Source of the DNA: Niveispirillum sp943371025
GTDB taxonomy: Bacteria; Pseudomonadota; Alphaproteobacteria; Azospirillales; Azospirillaceae
Direction of reading: 5' to 3'
DNA length: 64,000 nucleotides
Assembly: GCA_943371025.1 (NCBI GenBank)
Contig: CALRTC020000017.1
Location: 1 to 64,000 of the forward strand
Shown: piece by piece, positions 59,835 to 64,000 of the stretch
Layout of the letters: every line of letters begins with the position of its first letter
How positions within the stretch are numbered: position 1 is the first letter of the stretch
Notes under the pieces: model-generated
The model's database searches: none
Told to the model about the DNA's origin: nothing
What the model saw: the letters and a program-made list of their open reading frames with translations, nothing else
Program-made: the position numbers and the translations under genes

Positions 59835-61028
59835 ATGAGGGATTACTCGCTCCGGTCCACCAAGACTGACCAGTCCGTCCTTGGCAAACGCACCAGCGGC
59901 AGTTCCACCGCCAAGGGCCCCACCATACGCCCCATCCTGACGGTGGACAGCGCCAGCCGGAAACGGGACGAAGACGCCTATGAGCCCCGCACCAAGAAGG
60001 TCGTTAGCAGCAAATTGAGCAGCCCCCAGCCGTCCGCCATGGTGGATGAGGCAGAGGATGAAGACAGCGACCAGGAGGAAACCAAGGTGGATGCGGTCCA
60101 GCCATGGAAGGGCCGGACCCGCGCAGGCAATGCCAACAGTGTCGGGAAATGCAAAATATCCGGATCCAGGAACCGGAAAGGCGGCTTTCACATCGACCGC
60201 AGCAAATACGAACAGCAGATCGATTTCCAGCCTGACAGCCTGGGCGCCATGACAGACCTGGGCAAAAAACTGTACCAGGAACGCGTGCGCCCCAATATGG
60301 GCGAAAAGATCACCAAAAAGATGCTTCAGTCAAAGGTGGCGTCGAAGACGCAAGCCGCCAAGCTGATCAAGGATCAGTATGTCGACGGCGGGAAGGTGCC
60401 GAAGCTGACCTATGTAGATAAAAGCACAGGCAAGACGGTGGCCATTTCCCGCAATCACAAGATTGCCGACAGCCAGATCACCCGCTTGCTTTATGACATG
60501 ACGGCCCACCTGTCCAAAAACCCTGACGTCGACACGGCGTTGGACGAAGACAAGTCCAAGGCGGTGCATGGCTTCTTCAAAGCCTTTGGGACGGAAAATC
60601 CCGATGGACACCTGCAGACGATCAAACAGTCGGCCCTGCTGTTGCGCGACAATCCCAAGGCAAAAATCCTGCGGGAGACGGCGGCCAATCTGGGTAATAT
60701 TTCCAACGAGCTTTCCTTGTCCGATTTGAACCTGAAATTCGGATTTTCGGAAATCAATTCATTGATCGGCAATTCCAGCGACCCGCATATCAAGAATGGG
60801 ACCACGACGCCCACCAGCACCGGCCTGATCAATTCCATCGTCAATCTCAGCAATGTCGGTCTGGTCAATGCCAAGCTTACCGACGCCATCACGAAGCCGG
60901 CCGTGGACCGGGCGACCGGAAAGCCCATCACCTCCGATATCGACCTGCATTACCAGCCGGACGAGGAGATGGGGCTGGCGGTCAGCAAGAAGAAAAAGAA
61001 GGGCAAGAAAAACACCGGGGGCAGTTGA
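59835..61028 (+). CDS. Orphan charged protein of unknown function
   Basis: A 397-residue protein with no recognised family. The N-terminal 130 residues are hydrophilic, with acidic (DEAEDEDSDQEE) and basic stretches, likely disordered. Residues about 130-345 look globular and helical (LGKKLYQERVRPNMGEKITKKML, TGKTVAISRNHKIADSQITRLLYDMTAHL). The C terminus ends KKKKKGKKNTGGS. No signal peptide or TM segment. Base composition is visibly lower in GC than neighbours (25 G/C in the 60 bases of 60721-60780), a sign of transfer. The HKIADSQ motif is reminiscent of His-containing toxin domains but is not enough for a call. Ribosome site before ATG 59835 is weak. Confidence 0.6.
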   Translation: MRDYSLRSTKTDQSVLGKRTSGSSTAKGPTIRPILTVDSASRKRDEDAYEPRTKKVVSSKLSSPQPSAMVDEAEDEDSDQEETKVDAVQPWKGRTRAGNANSVGKCKISGSRNRKGGFHIDRSKYEQQIDFQPDSLGAMTDLGKKLYQERVRPNMGEKITKKMLQSKVASKTQAAKLIKDQYVDGGKVPKLTYVDKSTGKTVAISRNHKIADSQITRLLYDMTAHLSKNPDVDTALDEDKSKAVHGFFKAFGTENPDGHLQTIKQSALLLRDNPKAKILRETAANLGNISNELSLSDLNLKFGFSEINSLIGNSSDPHIKNGTTTPTSTGLINSIVNLSNVGLVNAKLTDAITKPAVDRATGKPITSDIDLHYQPDEEMGLAVSKKKKKGKKNTGGS

Positions 61029-61105
61029 GGCACACGGGAACTCTTGCCGCCTGATCGTCTATCGTATACTAAAATCAAAAGTACAGGCGCAGGGGAAGCA
61101 CACAG

Positions 61106-62797
61106 ATGCAGCGTGAGGGGAACGGCGCCGAACGCCGGCATCCGCGTGAACTGGCCATCCTGGCCGGCGTGGAGTTCTGGGAGCGCTTCTCCTATTACGG
61201 GCTGCAGGCCAACCTGATCTTCTTTCTGACCTGGCACCTGGCCCTGCCGCGGGAAGAGGCGTACCGCTATCTCGCGGCCTTCGCGGCGCTGGTCTATATG
61301 TGTCCGCTGATCGGCGGTCATCTGGCCGACCATTGGCTGGGGGCCCGGCGCACGGTCACGGCCGGCCTGACCATGCTGATGCTGGGCCATGGGCTGATGG
61401 CCTTCATGCCGCACCAGACCAGCGAAATGCTGGTCACCGATGACGGGCAGCACCTGACCCTGGAGCGGCCGCTGCTTTATCCCCAGGAAGGGGCGGCGGG
61501 CCGGGTCATCCGTCTGGCCGAGGGGTCGGTGCCCGTTCTGTCCGTGGACCCGGTGGCCGGCAGCGATCAGCAGGAACTGCGCCTGCGCGGGCCCGATGGG
61601 ACGGAACAGGTGCTGCGCGGGCGGCTGGAACGCGGTGACGACCGGTCGGGACAGGTGCTGTTCCATCTGGCCCTGGCCCTGGTCGCGGCCGGGGTGGGCT
61701 TTCTGAAACCCAATATCTCCGCCCTGGTCGGCGCGCTGTATGGCCAGGGCGCGGCCCTGCGTAACCAGGGCTTCACTCTATTCTATATGGGCATCAATGC
61801 CGGCGGGCTGCTGGGCAGCCTGGTCTGTGGCTGGCTGGCCTTCCGTTATGGCTGGGAACCCGGTTTCGGGGCGGCGGGGCTGGGCATGGTGGTGGCCCTG
61901 CTGCTGATGCGGGCCGGCAAGCGGGTGCCGGCACCGGCACCGACGCGGACATTGGCCCGGCCGGGACTGGCCGCCATGGCCGCGGGGGCGCTGCTGGCCG
62001 GGGCCTGCTGGGCGCTGCTGGACAGCCCGGCGGTGGTGGAGCGGTTGCTGGATGCGGCCGCCCTGTCAGCCGTGCTGTATGTGCTGTGGCAGGCGCGCAC
62101 GCTGAATGCGGCACAGCGGCTGGATCTGCTGGTGCTGGTCCTGCTGATGCTGGGGTCGGTGCTGTTCTGGACCCTGCTGGGGCAGAGCCCGGGATCACTG
62201 AACATGTTCACAGCCGAATGGGTGGACCTGCACCTTTGGGGCCTGGAAGTGCCCGCCCCGTCCCTGCAATTCCTGCCCTTTGCCTTTGTCATGCTGCTGT
62301 CCCTGCCCGTGGCCGGTCTGTGGCGGCTGCTGGACCGGCGCGGGCTGTCACCGCATCCGGTCACGCTGTCGGGTCTGGGCGGCATGCAGATGGGGGCCAG
62401 CTTCCTGGTGCTGGTGCTGGGCATCGCGCTGTTGCCCGATGGTCAGCATCTGGGCCTGCTCTGGCTGATCGCGCTTTATCTGATGCAGGCCAGCGGCGAG
62501 TTGTTCCTGTCGCCCATCGGCCTGTCCGCCATCACCCGCCTGTCGCCGCCCGCCATCACCGGCACCATGCTGGGCCTGTGGTTCCTCTGTACCGCCTATG
62601 CCCAGAAACTGTCGGGCCTGATCAGCCGGGCCACGGTGGCCGATGCCGCCATGAACCCGGCCGACCGGCTGGATCGCTATGCCCAGGTCTATCAGCAGGC
62701 AGGGCTGGTCACGGTCGGCGCAGGCCTGGCCATCCTGCTGCTGGGGCTGGTTGTGCGCCGTCTGGGCCGGCGGTTGAACGCGGTGTCGGGTGGGTGA
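61106..62797 (+). CDS. POT-family proton-coupled oligopeptide transporter
   Basis: A 563-residue transporter with 12-14 TM segments. The TM1 ExxERFxYYG motif is E23-F-W-E26-R27-F28-SYYG, and FTLFYMGINAGGLLGSLVCGW is the PTR2 signature. An insert of about 85 residues between TM4 and TM5 (HQTSEMLVTDDGQ... to RGDDRSG) is extracytoplasmic or a beta-rich extra domain, longer than in the usual bacterial POTs. It imports di/tripeptides with protons. Terminator hairpins follow. Confidence 0.88.
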   Translation: MQREGNGAERRHPRELAILAGVEFWERFSYYGLQANLIFFLTWHLALPREEAYRYLAAFAALVYMCPLIGGHLADHWLGARRTVTAGLTMLMLGHGLMAFMPHQTSEMLVTDDGQHLTLERPLLYPQEGAAGRVIRLAEGSVPVLSVDPVAGSDQQELRLRGPDGTEQVLRGRLERGDDRSGQVLFHLALALVAAGVGFLKPNISALVGALYGQGAALRNQGFTLFYMGINAGGLLGSLVCGWLAFRYGWEPGFGAAGLGMVVALLLMRAGKRVPAPAPTRTLARPGLAAMAAGALLAGACWALLDSPAVVERLLDAAALSAVLYVLWQARTLNAAQRLDLLVLVLLMLGSVLFWTLLGQSPGSLNMFTAEWVDLHLWGLEVPAPSLQFLPFAFVMLLSLPVAGLWRLLDRRGLSPHPVTLSGLGGMQMGASFLVLVLGIALLPDGQHLGLLWLIALYLMQASGELFLSPIGLSAITRLSPPAITGTMLGLWFLCTAYAQKLSGLISRATVADAAMNPADRLDRYAQVYQQAGLVTVGAGLAILLLGLVVRRLGRRLNAVSGG

Positions 62798-62819
62798 GGT
62801 TTGATCCTGAAGCATCCTC

Positions 62820-62860
62820 TTCGCCTTCCCGGCTTGTCGCCGGGAAGGCGAAATCTTTCT
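62820..62860 (+). terminator. Intrinsic terminator after the POT gene
   Basis: TTCGCCTTCCCGGC (62820-62833), a 5-nt loop, and its complement (62839-62852), then ATCTTTCTT. A strong 14-bp stem with a moderately T-rich tail. Confidence 0.75.
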
Positions 62861-62901
62861 TGGAGTTTGTCCGGCTTAAATGGAATCGGTTTGGGCCTCC
62901 C

Positions 62902-62935
62902 CACCGTCACCCCGGCGAAGGCCGGGGTGACGGTG
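62902..62935. repeat. Short perfect inverted repeat (hairpin)
   Basis: CACCGTCACCCCGGC and its complement around a GAAG loop. The CACCCCGGCGAAGGCCGGGGTG arrangement is a compact relative of the ends of the 121-bp elements (GTCATCCCGGCGAAAGCC). It may be another terminator or REP-type unit. Confidence 0.6.
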
Positions 62936-63289
62936 GGAATTGCTTCAATGTAAACCTGACAGACCCTAACTGAGCGCCTATAGGCGACCTCCGGCGGCAA
63001 CCGTCGGCACATTACAGATTGTCTGACTTAATCGTGACCCGCCCCCATCATCGGTACGCCATCGCCGCCGATGCTGGGGGCCGCAGCTACGCTTGCCGTC
63101 TTTCTTCTTTATTCTCTGTGACTTAACGTCCCTCGCTCCACAGGCTTGGGTGAGGGGGTGCGACCCTCATGTCACATAACTCCTACAATACGACCATATA
63201 TCGTATAAGATATTTGACATACGGCCTCGCTTCAGGGATTTTCCGAAACAGGCGCGAAACGGGGAGCGCTTGTTGAGGGAGAACAATCA
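62936..63289. other. Intergenic region upstream of the right-edge TonB receptor
   Basis: About 350 bp with no gene I can support. The final part is AT-rich and contains ATACGA-N7-TCGTAT (63188-63206), a candidate operator, and a TTGACA at 63214. No riboswitch was recognised. Confidence 0.5.
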
Positions 63290-64000
63290 ATGACACGCGT
63301 AATGAACAAATTTGGCCTGCTGGCCGGCACGGCCATCGCCCTGGCCGGTATGGTCGCCCCGGCGGCCCTGGCCCAGGATGCTGAACTGGCGGAAATCGTC
63401 GTTACCGGCACCCGCATCAAGGCGCCAAACCTGCAGACGGCCAGCCCGCTGACCGCCGTCAACCAGGAGGAGATCAAGTTCTCCGGCGTGACCAGTGCGG
63501 AAAGCCTGCTGAACCGCCTGCCGCAATTCACGGCCGACGCCAATGACAATGTGTCCAACGGCTCTGACGGCACGGCACGCGTGAACCTGCGCAACCTGGG
63601 TTCGGTGCGCAATCTGGTGCTGATCGACGGGCAGCGCATGCTGCCGCCGGAAACCGCCGACATCAACTTCATCCCCAGCGCCATGATCGAGCGCGTGGAT
63701 GTCGTGTCAGGCGGTGCGTCGGCCGTGTACGGGTCTGACGCCATTTCCGGCGTCGTGAACTTCATCATGCGCAAGAACCTGGACGGCGTTCACGCCGACA
63801 TGCAGTATTCCATCAACCATACGCGCAACGACAATGACTATGTCCGCTCGCTGATGACGAAGAAGGGCTTCGACCTGGCGCCCAAGAGCGTCTGGGACGG
63901 CGCCAAGAAGGACGTCAATGTCGCGATGGGCTTCAATTCCGACGACAAGAAGGGCAATGTCACCTTCTATGCCGGTTACCGCGAGGCCAAGCCCGTCACC
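63290..64000 (+). CDS. TonB-dependent receptor, 5' part (runs off the window)
   Basis: The first 237 codons of a receptor. The signal peptide MTRVMNKFGLLAGTAIALAGMVAPAALA is followed by the TonB-box-like AEIVVTGTRI, then the plug with ESLLNRLPQF, DGQRMLPPE and VDVVSGGASAVYGSDAISGVVNFIMRK. This GGASAVYGSDAISG type is the one often tied to peptide or carbohydrate uptake loci in alphaproteobacteria. ATG 63290 follows GAGGGAG. Position after a POT-family peptide transporter suggests peptide import. The 3' end lies outside the window. Confidence 0.88.
   Translation, partial: MTRVMNKFGLLAGTAIALAGMVAPAALAQDAELAEIVVTGTRIKAPNLQTASPLTAVNQEEIKFSGVTSAESLLNRLPQFTADANDNVSNGSDGTARVNLRNLGSVRNLVLIDGQRMLPPETADINFIPSAMIERVDVVSGGASAVYGSDAISGVVNFIMRKNLDGVHADMQYSINHTRNDNDYVRSLMTKKGFDLAPKSVWDGAKKDVNVAMGFNSDDKKGNVTFYAGYREAKPVT

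Noticed and set aside
62936..63289. Riboswitch upstream of the right-edge TonB receptor
   Set aside because: No recognisable cobalamin or other conserved aptamer core was seen.
1..64000. tRNA, rRNA, CRISPR array, prophage or integrase
   Set aside because: No cloverleaf, spacer array or phage/integrase protein was seen in the sequence read.

Overview
This is a high-GC, gene-dense stretch of a Gram-negative alphaproteobacterial chromosome. Evidence for this includes TonB-dependent receptors, an orfA-pit type phosphate locus, an mprF-acvB pair, a SqrR/BigR-type persulfide sensor, an alphaproteobacterial-looking Fur box and a family of GC-rich inverted repeats. An Azospirillaceae/Niveispirillum-like or sphingomonad-like host would fit, but the genus cannot be fixed from this window. 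I found no rRNA, tRNA, CRISPR array, integrase or transposase. The right edge cuts a TonB-dependent receptor.

Left third (1-14.3 kb): a catabolic island. It holds a thiolase, three NTF2/SnoaL-fold proteins, a feruloyl-CoA-synthetase-like ligase, a DUF1295 membrane protein, a GntR regulator, a TonB receptor, an RPE65/lignostilbene-type carotenoid oxygenase, a tandem double-HxlR regulator, an SDR and a DapB-fold dehydrogenase. A 15-bp motif recurs upstream of three of these genes in the same orientation. This suggests one regulon for importing a substrate, cleaving its C=C bond, activating it with CoA and thiolysing it.

14.3-21.8 kb: a divergent sulfide/persulfide locus. On the minus strand lie rhodanese, membrane fusion protein, RND pump and a SqrR-type ArsR repressor. 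On the plus strand lie sulfide:quinone oxidoreductase, two tandem 35-residue Arg-rich small ORFs, thioredoxin 2 and a DUF2892 membrane protein. Candidate operators lie in the divergent promoter region.

21.8-29 kb: a membrane protein, an SBF transporter, a succinate-semialdehyde-type dehydrogenase, the 2-keto-3-deoxygalactonate branch (dgoK, dgoA, FadR-type regulator) and a degenerate EAL protein. 29-34.6 kb: a hydrolase and a Fur-box-preceded PepSY-DUF2271-DUF4198-ApbE-flavoreductase operon. 34.6-42.8 kb: a HigBA-like toxin-antitoxin pair, an M20 deacylase, a carbamoylase/allantoate-type amidohydrolase and xdhABC.

42.8-52.3 kb: two paralogous small secreted proteins, an esterase and alpha-glucosidase sharing a promoter with paired ATACGTAT sites, parD with a frameshifted parE, a Nudix hydrolase, a DUF47-Pit phosphate pair, a lipase-like hydrolase, an anti-sigma remnant and a redoxin/2OG-dioxygenase fusion. 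52.4-64 kb: an oligopeptide-type binding protein, an omega-aminotransferase, mprF-acvB, a low-GC orphan gene, a POT transporter and the start of a second TonB receptor.
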